Of a stretch of DNA of 52,596 nt, positions 15,908 through 27,800 are shown one piece after another. The notes beneath the pieces were generated by a model. That model did no database searches. It was not told the DNA's origin and was given only the letters and a program-made list of their open reading frames with translations. The stretch is taken from assembly GCF_004217665.1 (NCBI RefSeq), contig NZ_RXIU01000005.1:1-52596 (forward strand), read 5' to 3'. A program made the translations under genes and the position numbers. Origin of the DNA: Candidatus Magnetaquicoccus inordinatus. Its GTDB lineage: Bacteria > Pseudomonadota > Magnetococcia > Magnetococcales > Magnetaquicoccaceae. Position 1 is the stretch's first letter, and each line of letters opens with the position of its first letter.

Positions 15908-18189
15908 GCTCCATGCGGTTTTTGTCAGCCATTTCCCACGGCAACCTGCAGTTACGTCTGACGCTGCTGGTGTTGCCGTTGCTGGTGGTCTCCCTGCTGA
16001 CCTTGGGAGGGGTGGTCTATGTGGAGTTGCGTGCTTCGCGTTTGACCATCGCCCATGCAGAAATAAGCAATGCCTTGCAGCAGGCGCAAAGCCGTATTCA
16101 ACTGTATTTAGAAACAGTGGATTCCCATCTGGAGGTGTTCAGCCGTTCGGAAATTTTGGAAAGATATTTGGAAACGGCAGATGAACAGGAGCGCTATACC
16201 CTGTTGCAACCTACGGTCATACGTCTGTTTTCCGGGTTTCAGCAGGCGGTGAGCGCCTATTATACCATCAGTCTGCTATTGCCGGATGGTACAGAAGATA
16301 CCCGTGTCACCTCCTATGATCTGCCCAATCAGAACGAAAATGAGCAGCACAATCCGGTGTTTCAATATTTGCAACACGCTCCTGAGCACCCCTATCATGT
16401 GATGGGTTTTAATCCAGATAATGGAGAGTGGGTGCTGATGGCCGGGGCTGCGATTCGCAGTCAAACCGGTTTTGGCGGAAAAAAGGGCTCTGTTTTAGGC
16501 TATTTGCTGGTAACCATGCGTCCCCATTTTCTGCAGGATTTGGTGGAACGCTATCGGGTGGGCAGCAGTGGGGGGGTGTTGATTGCCGATGGTGATGGCA
16601 AACTGCGTTTTGCCTATCGCCAGGAGTTGCTCGGCGAGCAGTTGCCCTCCCCGTTGTGGCAAAAACTCTCGCTTGCTGTGGGTATGCCGCAGTCGGTCAC
16701 TCTGCAGGAGCAACCCTTCCTGGCTGCAGGGAGTGCCATAGAGTCCGAGCTGCGTCTTCTGGTCCAGCAACCCTTCGCTGAGCTGGATCATGAGACCCAT
16801 CTGCTGTTGATGAGCACCTTAATGGTGGGAGTGGTGGCCGTTGTGGTGATGGGAGTTGCCTTGTTGTGGTTGTTGCGGCACCAGGTTGTCTATCCGCTGC
16901 GTCAACTGCATAAAGCCAGTGAACGCATCGGTTCTGGTGATTTTCATACCCCTTTGCCACGGTTGAGAGGGGATGAGATGGGGCAATTGGCCCTGACCAT
17001 GGATGGTATGCGCCAGCGTTTGGGTACTCTTTACCAGGAGTTGGCGCAGGCCAAGGAGGATGCGGAAAGTGCCAATCGGGCGAAAAGCACCTTTTTGGCC
17101 AATATGAGCCATGAAATCTGTACCCCGATGCACGCTATTTTGGGCATGACCCATTTGGTATTGCAGAGTGCACTGCCAGAGGTGCAACAGCAACGTCTGG
17201 AAAAGGTACAAACATCGGCCCGCCATCTGCTGCGTTTGGTCAACGATCTTTTGGATTTTGCGCGGCTGGAAACCAAACGCTTGCAGTTGCAGAGTGCCCC
17301 TTTGCAATTGACTGAGCTCTGGCAAAATCTCTACGGGGAGTTGCAAGGGCGTGCCGAGGAGAAACGGTTGTTATTGGTTTGGCAACCACAATGTGCCGTG
17401 CAGGAGTGGTATTGGGGAGATGCTGTGCGTTTGCGGCAGATTCTTTATCATCTTCTTGATAACGCAATTAAATTTACCGATAAAGGACAGATTGTTCTCT
17501 CAGTAACAAGTAGCGCTGCATGGGATGCCGGGCAGGTTGTGTCGAGCAGCCCAGCAGCGCTTGCCGAGCCGGGAAGGGTGTTGTTGCGTTTTATGGTCCA
17601 GGACAATGGGATCGGCTTGAGCGAGGAGCAACAAACCCGGCTCTATCATCTGTTTAGTCAGGGTGATGGCAGTGCCAGTCGCCGTTATGGTGGATTGGGC
17701 TTGGGTTTGGCTTTGTGCCGCAGTTTGGTGGAGTTGATGGGTGGACAGATTGGCGTGGAAAGCAGTCAGGGGGCAGGAAGTTGTTTTTGGTTTAGTGTGA
17801 CCTTGCCCTTGGTTGCCAAGAGTGAGCGTGTGCTGGAAACAAAATCGTTGCCGCAGGAAAATGAATTTTCTGCGCAGCTTCAGACGGAACAGATGCAGAG
17901 TGCGGCAGAAACAGAGGAGGGGCGGCAAGAGTCTCTTGTTTTAAGCAGAGAAGCCCAACAACTCTTTCTGGCAATGCGCGAGCCGTTACAAAAAAGGCAG
18001 CCCAAACAGTGTCAACAATTGCTGCAACAACTCCAGGAAAATTTCAGTGATAATAATCTACAACCTGTTGTGCAAGAACTCTCTCGTCTGGTACAACGCT
18101 ATCGTTTGAAAGAGGCCGAGCAACTGTTGGACACTCTGCTGAGCGAACAATTCCAGACATCCCCACTTGGCAAGGAGTCAAATGAATGA
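15904..18189 (+). CDS. membrane sensor histidine kinase without receiver domain
   Basis: A 761-residue inner-membrane kinase. It has TM1 (about 17-40), a large periplasmic sensor (about 41-300, Cache-like in layout), TM2 (about 300-322), HAMP, a short coiled coil, HisKA and HATPase_c (GNAIKF-like [30 protein letters not shown]). The phospho-acceptor box reads NMSHEICTP (His403), with Cys406 where almost all relatives have Arg. Unlike its neighbours it has no receiver or HPt domain, so the partner is probably a neighbouring receiver. The C-terminal tail (about 690-755; [16 protein letters not shown]) recurs in the two hybrid kinases downstream. The GTG start overlaps the binding-protein stop by four bases, implying translational coupling and a sensor-plus-binding-protein pair. 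Its stop overlaps the FIST gene start (ATGA). Confidence 0.92.
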   Translation: MSSMRFLSAISHGNLQLRLTLLVLPLLVVSLLTLGGVVYVELRASRLTIAHAEISNALQQAQSRIQLYLETVDSHLEVFSRSEILERYLETADEQERYTLLQPTVIRLFSGFQQAVSAYYTISLLLPDGTEDTRVTSYDLPNQNENEQHNPVFQYLQHAPEHPYHVMGFNPDNGEWVLMAGAAIRSQTGFGGKKGSVLGYLLVTMRPHFLQDLVERYRVGSSGGVLIADGDGKLRFAYRQELLGEQLPSPLWQKLSLAVGMPQSVTLQEQPFLAAGSAIESELRLLVQQPFAELDHETHLLLMSTLMVGVVAVVVMGVALLWLLRHQVVYPLRQLHKASERIGSGDFHTPLPRLRGDEMGQLALTMDGMRQRLGTLYQELAQAKEDAESANRAKSTFLANMSHEICTPMHAILGMTHLVLQSALPEVQQQRLEKVQTSARHLLRLVNDLLDFARLETKRLQLQSAPLQLTELWQNLYGELQGRAEEKRLLLVWQPQCAVQEWYWGDAVRLRQILYHLLDNAIKFTDKGQIVLSVTSSAAWDAGQVVSSSPAALAEPGRVLLRFMVQDNGIGLSEEQQTRLYHLFSQGDGSASRRYGGLGLGLALCRSLVELMGGQIGVESSQGAGSCFWFSVTLPLVAKSERVLETKSLPQENEFSAQLQTEQMQSAAETEEGRQESLVLSREAQQLFLAMREPLQKRQPKQCQQLLQQLQENFSDNNLQPVVQELSRLVQRYRLKEAEQLLDTLLSEQFQTSPLGKESNE

Positions 18190-19328
18190 AAATTGCGCAA
18201 AAGATATTTACCGACGGTTTATTACATGTTGAGGATTTGCAAGAGTTGCAAGCGCTCGATCCGCAATTGCTTTTGGTGTTTGGTCCGACCGCTCTCTTTG
18301 CTTCGGCTGGATTTTATGAGAGTGTGCGTGCTGCCTTTCCGCAGGCGCAACTGGCTGGTTGCACTACAGCCGGAGAGATTGCTGGCGAGCAATGCTATGA
18401 TGGTGCTTGCGTGTTGACGGCGGTGCATTTTGCCGATACCGGTTTGCGTTTGGCCTCGGCGGCTATCAGTGCCATGGAAGAGTCCTCGGCGGTTGGCGAG
18501 GAGGTGGGCAGGCAGTTGCTGGGCGAGGGGTTGCGCGGAGTGCTGGTTTTCAGCAAAGGGTTGGGTATCAATGGCAGTGCCTTGATTCGTGGCATGGTGG
18601 CTGTTTTGGGTAAAGAGGTGCCGATCAATGGCGGTTTGGCTGGCGATGGTGCTCGTTTTCAACAGACCATGGTGCTCGACAACCAGGGAGTCAGCAGCGA
18701 CCGAGTGGTTGCCATCGGTTTATATGGACAGCGGATCCGTATTGGGTATGGTTCGGTAGGTGGATGGGAGCCTTTTGGTCCAATTCGTCGCATTACCCGT
18801 TGTGAGGGTAATGTGTTGTTTGAGTTGGATGGGGAACCGGCCCTGAATTTGTATCAAGACTATTTGGGAGAGTATGCCCAGGATCTGCCTGCTTCCGGGT
18901 TGTTGTTTCCTTTTGAGATGTTGAGCGAAAATAAAGACCGTTTGGGTCTGATTCGGACCATTTTGGCGATTGATGAGGCCCAGGGGAGTTTGGTGCTGGC
19001 GGGCGAAATTGATCCAAATGGTTATTTGCGCTTGATGCACGCATCCACCAATGCACTGGTGGATGGCGCCGAGTTGGCTGCACAGCGCACGCGCCAGTTG
19101 GCTGGCAATCAGGGAGCCGGTTTGGCTTTGTTGGTCAGTTGTGTGGGGCGCAAACTGGTCATGGGTGATCATGTCGATGAGGAGGTTGAGGTGGTGGCCG
19201 ATACTTTGGCGACAGGGTCGGTGCTGACCGGTTTTCACTCGTATGGTGAAATCAGCCCCTTGTTTGATACAGTGGAGTGCAAGCTGCATAACCAAACGAT
19301 GACCATCACTTTTCTTGCCGAGGAATAA
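18186..19328 (+). CDS. FIST-domain sensory protein (FIST_N + FIST_C)
   Basis: A 380-residue soluble protein with the two FIST domains (N about 25-215, C about 220-365). Recognisable family features are [10 protein letters not shown] (near residue 60), NGGLAGDG (near 150), and the C-terminal [11 protein letters not shown] and [14 protein letters not shown] domains are predicted small-ligand sensors, possibly for amino acids or amines, and are almost always found with kinases, HD-GYP or GGDEF proteins. The start overlaps the upstream kinase by four bases (ATGA). The downstream hybrid kinase has the N-terminal helical region typical of FIST partners, so the two probably form a sensor pair. There is no signal peptide, so it should be cytoplasmic. 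Confidence 0.93.
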   Translation: MKIAQKIFTDGLLHVEDLQELQALDPQLLLVFGPTALFASAGFYESVRAAFPQAQLAGCTTAGEIAGEQCYDGACVLTAVHFADTGLRLASAAISAMEESSAVGEEVGRQLLGEGLRGVLVFSKGLGINGSALIRGMVAVLGKEVPINGGLAGDGARFQQTMVLDNQGVSSDRVVAIGLYGQRIRIGYGSVGGWEPFGPIRRITRCEGNVLFELDGEPALNLYQDYLGEYAQDLPASGLLFPFEMLSENKDRLGLIRTILAIDEAQGSLVLAGEIDPNGYLRLMHASTNALVDGAELAAQRTRQLAGNQGAGLALLVSCVGRKLVMGDHVDEEVEVVADTLATGSVLTGFHSYGEISPLFDTVECKLHNQTMTITFLAEE

Positions 19329-19335
19329 TCTGCGT

Positions 19336-22300
19336 ATGCACCGTCTGCTGGCACGACAGATCAAACGGATATTTGCTCTGGATGAAGAGGGGTTTGTCCA
19401 GGGAGTAGCCGAACTGCAACAGCGCTTGGGAGACAGTGATGCCTCCGATGCCGCTAAACGCATCTGTTCGGGTTTGCTTGAGTTTTCGCGGAGAGTGGGC
19501 GAGAGTTATGAGCAGCAAGAGCGGGATTTGGAGTTGCGTAACCGCAGTTTGTTGCTCAGTTCCGATGAGCTGAATCGTTTTAATGAGCGCTTGCGCGCGC
19601 AAGCAGAGCAGCAACAGCGGGTGATCGATTCGTTGCAGGAGACCGCCAACCGTTTGTTGTTAAGCTCAGGTCAGGATCTGTTGCGCAACGATGACTCCAG
19701 TTTGGAGCAGTTGACGGTTTTGATGGCACGTTTGGTGGAGGATTATCTGCTGGGACAAAGCCGGTTGCAGGAGGCGCATGCGCAACTGGAACGGCAAAAA
19801 TTTGCTCTGGATCAGCATGCCATTGTCAGTATCACCGATACGGCTGGGCATATTTTGTATGCCAATGATAAATTTTGTCGGGTCAGTGGTTATAGCAAGC
19901 AGGAGTTGCTGGGGCAGGATCATCGCATGGTTGGCTCCGGCCAGCATGATAAAGCCTTTTTTCGTCATCTCTGGCAGACGATAGCCAATGGTGAGGTGTG
20001 GGAAGGAGAGATTTGCAACCGCAGTCGCAGTGGTGATCTCTATTGGGTGGCGGCAACCATTGTGCCCTATCTCAATGAACGGGGCAAACCGATTCAATAT
20101 ATTGCCATTCGTACCGATATTACTGCGCAAAAGATCATGGAGGAGCAGCTTCGGGAGAGTCGCAACTTTTTGCAGAGCTTGACCGATTCGATGGGCGAAG
20201 GGGTCTATGCCCTGGATATTCGTGGTCGTTGCACCTTCCTCAACCGGGAGGCAGAACGGCTGTTGGGATGGAGCCGTGACGAACTGCTCTTCCAGCATTT
20301 GCATGAGACAGTCCATTATCTGCGAGCGGATGGTTCAACACTGACCAGGGATGAGTGTCCGATCTGGCTTGCCAATCGTGCGGGAGAGATTTATCGTTCG
20401 GAAGATGAACATTTTATCCATCGTTCTGGGCAGATGTTTCCGGTCTCGGTCGTGGCGGTACCGATTATTGAAGAGGGGCGGATTGTTGGTTCGGTGGCGG
20501 TGTTTCAGGATATCAGCGCCCGCAAGTTGATGGAGGAGCAGCTTAAACGGGCCATGTATACTGCCGAGGCTGCCAGTCGCGCCAAAAGTGACTTTTTGGC
20601 CAATATGAGCCATGAAATTCGTACCCCCATGAATGCCATTATCGGTATGAGCCATTTGGCGCTGCATACCGACCTGACTCCTCGGCAACGCGATTATGTC
20701 AGCAAAATACATGGTTCGGCCAAAACTTTATTGCGTATCTTGAATGATATTCTAGACTTTTCCAAAATTGAGGCCGGACGTTTGGAGCTGGAGAGCGTGC
20801 TCTTTCGTCTCGATGAGGTTTTGGAGACGGTCATCACCCTGGTTGCTGTGCGCGCCTATGAAAAGGGCTTGGAGCTGCTCTGTTCCCGTGCACGCGGGGT
20901 TCCTGTGCATTTGCGTGGGGATCCGTTGCGTTTACAACAGGTGATGCTGAATCTTCTGGGCAACGCTGTTAAATTTACTGAACGCGGCGAGGTGGAGTTG
21001 CGGGTGGAGGTCAAAGAGCGGCGCAGCAGTGAGGTAGAGCTGCTCTTCTCGGTACGTGACAGTGGTATTGGCATCAAAGCAGAGCAGATTGAGACCTTGT
21101 TTGACTCTTTTACCCAGGCCGACAGCTCTACGACCCGTCAGTATGGGGGAACCGGTTTGGGTTTGGCGATCAGTCGTCGTTTGGTGGAGTTGATGGGGGG
21201 AGCAATTTCCGCATCAAGTCGTCCAGGGGAAGGGAGTCAATTTCGTTTTACGGTGCTGATGGGACTGATTGCCGATGAGGCGGAAGAGTGGCAACCGGCT
21301 CCTGAGTTGCGTGGGTTGAAGATTGGATTATCCGTGGAAAATCAACGCAATCGGGAGATATTGCATGAGTTGTTGGGTTCATTAACCTTCCAGATTTGTG
21401 AAGAGCACCCCTCTGAGCCAACGCTGCGTCCGGGGGGGTGGAACGAAAAGCCGGATCTGTTATTGTCCGATTATTGTTCGGCAGAGCGTAACGGGTTGCA
21501 GTGGTTGTTGGGGCAACGCTCCTGGAAGGAGTTATCCCATTTGCCGGCGGTGATTTTGTGTCCGCAACCGGAGATGGTGCGGATGCAAGAGGCATGTGGC
21601 AGTTTGGCACGGGTGCGTACTTTGCCAAAGCCGGTGACCGCTTCCCAACTGTTTGATGCGGTGGCCGAGTTGTTTGGGGCGATGCCGATCAGCCACAAGG
21701 CGACGGTCTCGCGTGATACGCAATGGGTGAGTGGTTTTCGTAGTTTGGCTGGCAAACGGGTGTTGCTGACCGAGGATAATCCGGTCAATCAACAGGTGGC
21801 GGTTGATCTTTTGGAGATGGTAGGCTTGGAGGTTGAGGTTGCCGGCAATGGCCGGGAGGCGGTGGAAGCGCTGCGCAAATTGACGTTTGACGTGGTTTTG
21901 ATGGATGTGCAGATGCCGGTGATGGATGGCTATGATGCGACCCGTGCCCTGCGTCAAGAGCTGGGGGTAACCATTCCGATCATCGCCATGACTGCCAATG
22001 CCATGGTCGGAGATCGGGAAAAGAGTCTACAGGCAGGCATGAATGATCATGTCGCCAAACCGATTGATCCGCAACATCTGTTCAGTACTTTGCATAAATG
22101 GCTGCAAAAAGATGGGCAGAGCGGTGACGAGAAGATTGAGTCTCTTGGGCAGGAGATGCCGACTGGCGAGTCGATGCTGGGCGCTGTTGGCGGAGAGATT
22201 GCCGGAATCAATCGTGCGGAAGCACTCCGTCGCTGTGCCAACAATCCGGCCTTGCTGGAGCGTTTGTTGCGCCGTTTTGCTATTGATCAGCAGGATGTGG

Positions 22301-22797
22301 CCCGGCGTTTGCGGGAGAGTTGGGGGCAGGGAGAACAGCAGGAGGCGATTCGTTTGGCGCATACCCTGAAAGGGTTGGCGGGTAGTATTGGCGCCGAGGC
22401 GTTGCAGGAGGCGGCTCGACAGTTGGAGCAGGGGTTGATGGAAGCTTCGGCTGAGGTGGCGCAGTTTTTGGAGAGAGTAGAATCGATTCTCAATCCGCTA
22501 TTGCTGGCCTTGGCAGCTCTCTTCTCTGCAGAACAAGAGCAAGAAAAAGTGCCGCAACGCGCTGAATTGACGCTGACAGAGCTGCAATCCTTGTTGGAAC
22601 CACTGCGTGAGCCACTCAAGGCCAGGCAGGCAAAAGTCTGTCAAGGATTGGTGGAGCCATTGGAAAAGGCTGCGTTTCCTTTGTCGATTCAGGGGCGCGT
22701 GCACAATCTTTTGCGTTTGGTAAAAAAATATCGCCTCAAAGAGGCGGAGGTGGAGTTATTGGAGCTGTTGCAGCAGTGCACAAGCAAGACCCCATAG
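19336..22797 (+). CDS. FIST-associated hybrid histidine kinase (PAS-PAS-HisKA-HATPase-REC-HPt)
   Basis: A soluble hybrid kinase of 1153 residues from the ATG at 19336 (an in-frame TTG lies at 19315). Domains in order: N-terminal helical and coiled-coil region (1-150, beginning [17 protein letters not shown], typical of FIST-linked kinases), two PAS/PAC units (about 165-275 and 285-400), HisKA (NMSHEIRTP, His426), HATPase_c, a degenerate receiver-like stretch (about 655-770, without a clear phospho-Asp motif), a true receiver (VVLMDVQMP, Asp857), HPt (LAHTLKG, His1009) and a C-terminal tail ([16 protein letters not shown]) shared with two other kinases here. With no membrane segment it probably receives its signal from the FIST protein. 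The terminal HPt implies phosphotransfer to another receiver, most simply the HD-GYP regulator 18 bases downstream. Confidence 0.95.
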   Translation: MHRLLARQIKRIFALDEEGFVQGVAELQQRLGDSDASDAAKRICSGLLEFSRRVGESYEQQERDLELRNRSLLLSSDELNRFNERLRAQAEQQQRVIDSLQETANRLLLSSGQDLLRNDDSSLEQLTVLMARLVEDYLLGQSRLQEAHAQLERQKFALDQHAIVSITDTAGHILYANDKFCRVSGYSKQELLGQDHRMVGSGQHDKAFFRHLWQTIANGEVWEGEICNRSRSGDLYWVAATIVPYLNERGKPIQYIAIRTDITAQKIMEEQLRESRNFLQSLTDSMGEGVYALDIRGRCTFLNREAERLLGWSRDELLFQHLHETVHYLRADGSTLTRDECPIWLANRAGEIYRSEDEHFIHRSGQMFPVSVVAVPIIEEGRIVGSVAVFQDISARKLMEEQLKRAMYTAEAASRAKSDFLANMSHEIRTPMNAIIGMSHLALHTDLTPRQRDYVSKIHGSAKTLLRILNDILDFSKIEAGRLELESVLFRLDEVLETVITLVAVRAYEKGLELLCSRARGVPVHLRGDPLRLQQVMLNLLGNAVKFTERGEVELRVEVKERRSSEVELLFSVRDSGIGIKAEQIETLFDSFTQADSSTTRQYGGTGLGLAISRRLVELMGGAISASSRPGEGSQFRFTVLMGLIADEAEEWQPAPELRGLKIGLSVENQRNREILHELLGSLTFQICEEHPSEPTLRPGGWNEKPDLLLSDYCSAERNGLQWLLGQRSWKELSHLPAVILCPQPEMVRMQEACGSLARVRTLPKPVTASQLFDAVAELFGAMPISHKATVSRDTQWVSGFRSLAGKRVLLTEDNPVNQQVAVDLLEMVGLEVEVAGNGREAVEALRKLTFDVVLMDVQMPVMDGYDATRALRQELGVTIPIIAMTANAMVGDREKSLQAGMNDHVAKPIDPQHLFSTLHKWLQKDGQSGDEKIESLGQEMPTGESMLGAVGGEIAGINRAEALRRCANNPALLERLLRRFAIDQQDVARRLRESWGQGEQQEAIRLAHTLKGLAGSIGAEALQEAARQLEQGLMEASAEVAQFLERVESILNPLLLALAALFSAEQEQEKVPQRAELTLTELQSLLEPLREPLKARQAKVCQGLVEPLEKAAFPLSIQGRVHNLLRLVKKYRLKEAEVELLELLQQCTSKTP

Positions 22798-22814
22798 GCA
22801 GAAAGGGAACATTC

Positions 22815-23912
22815 ATGTCGGACGAGCCAGCAGCAAAAATTTTTGTCGTGGATGATACCGAAACCAATATCGATATTTTATTGGAGACTTTGGGCGAGAT
22901 CTATGATGTCAGTGTCGCCTTGGATGGGGTGACAGCACTGGAAGATATACCGGATCGTCATCCCGATTTGATTCTTTTGGATGTGATGATGCCGGAGATG
23001 GACGGCTATGAGGTTTGCCGTCGTCTGAAACAGGATGCCGCAACGCGAGACATACCGGTAATTTTTGTGACCGCCAAGCAGGAGACCGAGGATGAAACCT
23101 ATGGTTTGGAGCTGGGCGCGGTGGACTATATCACCAAACCATTCAGTCCAGCGGTGGTTTTGGCGCGGGTGCGGACCCATCTGCAACTGCTGCAGGCGCG
23201 TCGGGAGTTGGCAGAGGCCAATGAGGTTTTGGAAGAGAAGGTGCGCCATCGTACCGAGCAGTTGCATCAAAAAAATCTTGAATTGGAACAGACCCGCCTG
23301 GAGATTATTCGCCGTTTGGGTCGGGCTGCTGAATACAAGGACAACGAAACCGGATTGCACGTCATCCGCATGAGTCACTATTCCCGCCTGTTGGCTCTGG
23401 CGGCAGGCATGGGGGAAAAATGGGCGGACACCTTGTTGAACGCTGCTCCCATGCACGATATTGGCAAGATTGGCATCCCGGATATTATTTTGCTGAAACC
23501 GGGTCGGTTAACCGAAGAGGAGTGGCAGATCATGCGCAGCCATCCAGAGATTGGTGCCGGGATCATCGGCGATCAATCCTCTGACCTGTTGCAGATGGCC
23601 CGTTCTGTTGCCTTGACCCACCATGAAAAGTGGGATGGTTCCGGTTATCCGCATGGTTTGCAGGGAGAAGAGATTCCCATCGCGGGGCGTATTGTGGCCA
23701 TTGCCGATGTTTTTGATGCTTTGACTACCAAAAGACCCTACAAACCGGCCTGGAGCATTGAACAGGCGACCGACTTGTTGCGCAAGAATGCGGGTAGCCA
23801 TTTTGACCCGCAGTTGGTGCCTTTGTTTGTCACAATTTTGCCACAGGTGTTGGCGATACGGGAGAGTTGGAAAGAGCAGGAGTATGAGGAATCGTTTGCC
23901 GACATGCGTTAA
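22815..23912 (+). CDS. response regulator with HD-GYP domain (predicted c-di-GMP phosphodiesterase)
   Basis: A 365-residue regulator. The receiver (about 7-125) has the acidic pair VVDD, phospho-acceptor Asp56 in LILLDVMMP, Thr in VTAKQ and Lys in TKPF. A coiled coil (about 128-170) links it to an HD-GYP domain (about 165-345) with HDIGKIGIPD, HPEIG, HHEKWDGSGYP and DVFDALTTKRPYK, all catalytic and GYP residues present. It should hydrolyse c-di-GMP to GMP when phosphorylated, promoting motility over biofilm. The ATG at 22815 follows AAAGGGAA; an upstream in-frame start at 22776 would overlap the kinase and is less likely. It is flanked by hybrid kinases ending in HPt domains, the obvious phosphodonors. 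Its 3' end overlaps the cytochrome gene by 29 bases. Confidence 0.96.
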   Translation: MSDEPAAKIFVVDDTETNIDILLETLGEIYDVSVALDGVTALEDIPDRHPDLILLDVMMPEMDGYEVCRRLKQDAATRDIPVIFVTAKQETEDETYGLELGAVDYITKPFSPAVVLARVRTHLQLLQARRELAEANEVLEEKVRHRTEQLHQKNLELEQTRLEIIRRLGRAAEYKDNETGLHVIRMSHYSRLLALAAGMGEKWADTLLNAAPMHDIGKIGIPDIILLKPGRLTEEEWQIMRSHPEIGAGIIGDQSSDLLQMARSVALTHHEKWDGSGYPHGLQGEEIPIAGRIVAIADVFDALTTKRPYKPAWSIEQATDLLRKNAGSHFDPQLVPLFVTILPQVLAIRESWKEQEYEESFADMR

Positions 23913-24873
23913 CCTGCTCAGGGTGCTGATTATTTGCCTTGCGATAGGCGTGGGCAATGCGCTGCTGGCGGAAGGTTGGGATCGGGAACCGGTCCAACCT
24001 TTGCCGACCTGTACCCAGTTGTCGCTGGCGAAGGTGCAGTTGGGACGGATTTTGTTTCAGGATCCGCGTCTCTCTTTCAATGACAGCCGTTCGTGTGCGA
24101 GTTGCCATCCTCTGGAGCGTTGGGGTAGTGACAACCTGCCCTTGTCGCAGCGTGCCGATGGCTCTCTGACAGAATTGAACACGCCCACGGTCTATAATGT
24201 GCGCTATCAGATTGCCCAATTCTGGAATGGTCGGGTACGCACTCTGGAAGAGCAGGCGGAAGAGGCAATACGCATCGAGATGAACAAAAGCTGGCCGGAG
24301 CTGGAACAGAAGTTGGCTGCTGATTCTTTCTATCGCGAGGCTTTTGCCCGTATCTATCATGGCAAGGTGCAGGCTGTGCATATTCAGAATGCGCTGGCAG
24401 AATTTGTACGCTCTTTGGTGCTGGCCAACAGCCGCTTTGATCGCTATTTGCGTGGAGAAAAAGAGGCGATTTCCCAGTTGGAACGCGAAGGCTATCAGCT
24501 CTTTAAGGAGATTGGCTGTGCTTCCTGTCATCAGGGGGTCAATCTGGGTGGCAATTTATACCAAAAATCAGGAATATTTTTGGATCGTCGCCGCGAGGGA
24601 GGGTGGCAGTGGGCAGAGCATAGCCATGAAACGCAAGACCGTTTTCGCGTGACCGGCAATGATGAGGATCGTCAGGTGTTCAAAGTGCCCTCGTTGCGTC
24701 TGGTAACGCGCAGCGCACCCTATTTCCATGATGGTAGTGTTCCTACCCTGGAGGAGGCGGTGCATCGTATGGCACGTATGCAGTTGGGTCGCACTTTGAG
24801 CCGCACCGATGTTGCCAAACTGTTGGCCTTCTTGGCGACCTTGGAGGGGAGTTTGGCAGGAGCTTGTCCATGA
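23884..24873 (+). CDS. di-haem cytochrome c peroxidase family protein (MauG/CcpA-like)
   Basis: A 329-residue exported di-haem protein. Residues 9-30 form a signal peptide (LLRVLIICLAIGVGNALLAEG). Two haem-c sites are present: CASCH at 71-75 and CASCH at 212-216. Other family features are LGRILFQDPRLS, LNTPTVYNVRY with FWNGR, FKVPSLRLVTRSAPYFHDGSV and LAFLATLEG. Bacterial members reduce H2O2 in the periplasm; some act as sensors or oxidise protein partners. The start at 23884 gives a good signal peptide and lies inside the 3' end of the HD-GYP gene, while the stop overlaps the next kinase start (ATGA). A peroxidase embedded in a signalling operon is unusual, and a role in redox sensing for the following kinase is attractive but unproven. 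Confidence 0.93.
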   Translation: MRNRLPTCVNLLRVLIICLAIGVGNALLAEGWDREPVQPLPTCTQLSLAKVQLGRILFQDPRLSFNDSRSCASCHPLERWGSDNLPLSQRADGSLTELNTPTVYNVRYQIAQFWNGRVRTLEEQAEEAIRIEMNKSWPELEQKLAADSFYREAFARIYHGKVQAVHIQNALAEFVRSLVLANSRFDRYLRGEKEAISQLEREGYQLFKEIGCASCHQGVNLGGNLYQKSGIFLDRRREGGWQWAEHSHETQDRFRVTGNDEDRQVFKVPSLRLVTRSAPYFHDGSVPTLEEAVHRMARMQLGRTLSRTDVAKLLAFLATLEGSLAGACP

Positions 24874-27800
24874 AGCGCGGGGGGATCTTGCGCTGGGTGG
24901 CCGGCATTGTGATCAGTGGCTTGATGATCTGGTTGGCCAACCAGATCGGTGTGGAACAACGTCCCTATCAAGAGCTGGATGAGTTGGTGGCGCGCTCTGC
25001 CGACATGGAGACGCGCATCAATCAGCAGTTGGTACTGATCCGTTTTGGTTTGTTGCCCCATTATGATGATACGGTCAGCTATCAACAGCAGGTTCTTTTG
25101 GCATTGCAGCAGGCGCAACAACCGTTGCAATGGCTGCAGGCCGATGCACTGGATTATCGTCAGGCATGGTTGATTCTGCAACAGGATGTTCTGCAAAAAT
25201 TGGCCTGGATCGAACAGTTTAAGTCGGGTCATGCCATTCTGAAAAACTCTCTTTCCCATCTTCCGATTATGGCCATGGAACCTCTGGCCGAACAACAGCC
25301 CCCCGCAGTTGAGCAGCAACAGTCGCAGCATCAGGAGGTGATCTCACTGGTAGCCTTGCTGGCGGAGTTGGTGTTGTTGCCCGGCAATCAGGAAGAGGAT
25401 GTTGTGCTGCATAGACTGGAAGGACATGTGAGCGGATTGGCCAAACATCCCCGTTTTGCCGATCTTCTGGCGCATGTGATGCTGATTTTGCAGTGGAAGC
25501 CGCGTACCGATCAACTGCTCTATCAAATTCTGGATGTCCCGATTGCCGACCGCTGGCATCGCTTGATGCGGGTTGCTTCCGACCATTTGGAGCGTGATCG
25601 CAAGGTTTCTTCCGGTTATCAGGTGTTATTGATCTGTGCCTCCTTTTTGTTGCTGTGGCTGTTTGGGGATGCTCTGTGGCGTTTGAAGGTGGCAGCATCG
25701 AGGCAGTTGCGCTTGCAAAAGGTGGTGGAGGATGTGGAAGATGCCATTGCCGCGACCGATCCTGTCGGCAGGATTCAATATATCAATCCTGGTTTTGTGC
25801 GCTTGAGTGGCCTCTCTCTGCCTGAGTTGGAGGGGCGCTATTTTTATGACTTGACCGATACCTTGCATGAAGCAACCGATCAAGAGGCGATTCGTCAAGC
25901 CATTTTGCGTGGTGTCCCTTGGCAGGGTTTGATGGCAATACGTTGCTGTAGCGACTCACAAGAGGCAGAGAATGAGGTGCGCTGGCAGCAGTTTCGTTTG
26001 ACCCCTATTTTTGCCAAAGGGGGGCGTTTGGATGGTTTTGTCATGTTGGCGCATGATATTACCCATCTGAAAAAGACCGAAGAGGCGCTGATGCGGGCCA
26101 AGGAGCGGGCGGAAAATGCCGACCGTGCCAAGGGTGTGGTCAATGATATTTTGCAGTTGTCTTTGTTGTCGGAGCCGCTGCCGGTGATCATGCAGCATGC
26201 TTTGCAACGGATCTTGGCTATTCCCTGGTTGCCGGTAGAGAGACGGGGGGCGGTCTTTCTCAAAATGGTTGGTCAAAATCGTTTGCAGATGAGCGCCCAG
26301 GTCGATCTGCATCCAGAATTGCTACAGCGTTGTGCGCACATTCGGATCGGGCAGTGTTTGTGTGGTCGGGCGGCAGAAACAAGAGAGCTGCTTTTTGCTG
26401 CGCATGTGGATGAGCGCCATGAGATTCGTTTTGATGGGATGCAGCCGCATGGGCATCTCTGTTTGCCGATTCAAGCGGGTGAGCAGTTGCTGGGGGTATT
26501 AAATCTCTATTTGCGTTCAGGGGCACGACAAGAGGAGTTGGCAGGTGATTTTCTTGGTTTGGTGACCACCACCCTGGCCGGTTTGATTGAGCGTAAACGG
26601 GCTGAAGAGATGTTGCAAAAGCTCTATCATGCGGTGGAACAGAGTCCGGTAACGGTGGTGATCACCGATTTGCGTGGTATTATTGAATATGTCAATCCCA
26701 AGTTTTGCGAAAATACCGGTTACAGTCGCGAGGAGGCGATAGGCCAACATACCCGTATTCTGAAATCGGGCCATACCCAGCCGCAAGAGTATCATCAGCT
26801 CTGGGAATCGATTATGGCGGGTCGGGAGTGGCATGGGGAGTTTCACACCCGCAAAAAGAGTGGCGACTGTTTTTGGGAGTCGGTCTCCATCTCGCCACTG
26901 CGTGGGGTCAATGGCGAGATCACCCACTTTGTGGCGGTCAAGGAGGATATTACTCTGCGCAAAGAGATGGATCAGCAGTTGCGCAACGCCAAGCAGGCGG
27001 CGGAAGAGGCCAACCGGGCCAAGAGTGAATTTTTGGCCAACATGAGCCATGAGATTCGCACCCCGATGAATGCCATTATCGGCATGAGCGGTTTGTGTCT
27101 GCGCAGCAACCTGACGGAAAAACAGGAGGGTTATCTGCGCAAGATCGAGCGGGCTGCCCATTCGTTGTTACGGATTTTGAATGATATTCTGGATTTTTCC
27201 AAGATTGAAGCCCGCCGTTTGGAGATGGAACGGCTGGTTTTTCCTTTGTCTGATGTTTTGGAACATTTGGCAACAGTGTTGGCTCTGCCAGCCGAGGAAA
27301 AGGGGCTCTCTTTGAGCATAGAGCGGCACGAGGATGTGCCGAGCCGGTTGATAGGGGATGCGCTGCGCTTGCAACAGGTGTTGCTCAATTTGGCGGGAAA
27401 TGCGGTCAAATTTACCGAACGGGGTGCAGTGCAGATTCGGGTTGCGGTGGAGGAAGCATCGGCAGAGCAGGTGTTGTTGTGTTTTGAGGTGCAGGATAGT
27501 GGCATCGGCATGACCGAGGCCGAACAAAAAAAGCTCTTTCAATCGTTTTCCCAGGCCGACAGTTCGACCACCCGCCGCTATGGTGGCACTGGTCTGGGTT
27601 TGTCGATCAGTCGGCATCTGGTGGAGATGATGCAAGGCACTATTGCGGTACAGAGCCAGCCGGGAGAGGGCAGCACTTTTCGATTTACTGCCCGTTTTGA
27701 CCTGCCCTCGGCAGAGGAGGGGGAGGAGGAACTGGAAGGTTTAGGTCGGCACTCGTTGGAGCTCTATCGCGATCTGTTAGGGGAGCGTAGTCAGCAGGGG

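Noticed and set aside
21290-21660. First receiver-like domain in the FIST-associated kinase as a working receiver
   Set aside because: The expected acidic pair and the D-x-x-MP phospho-acceptor motif are absent, so it is noted only as a degenerate receiver.
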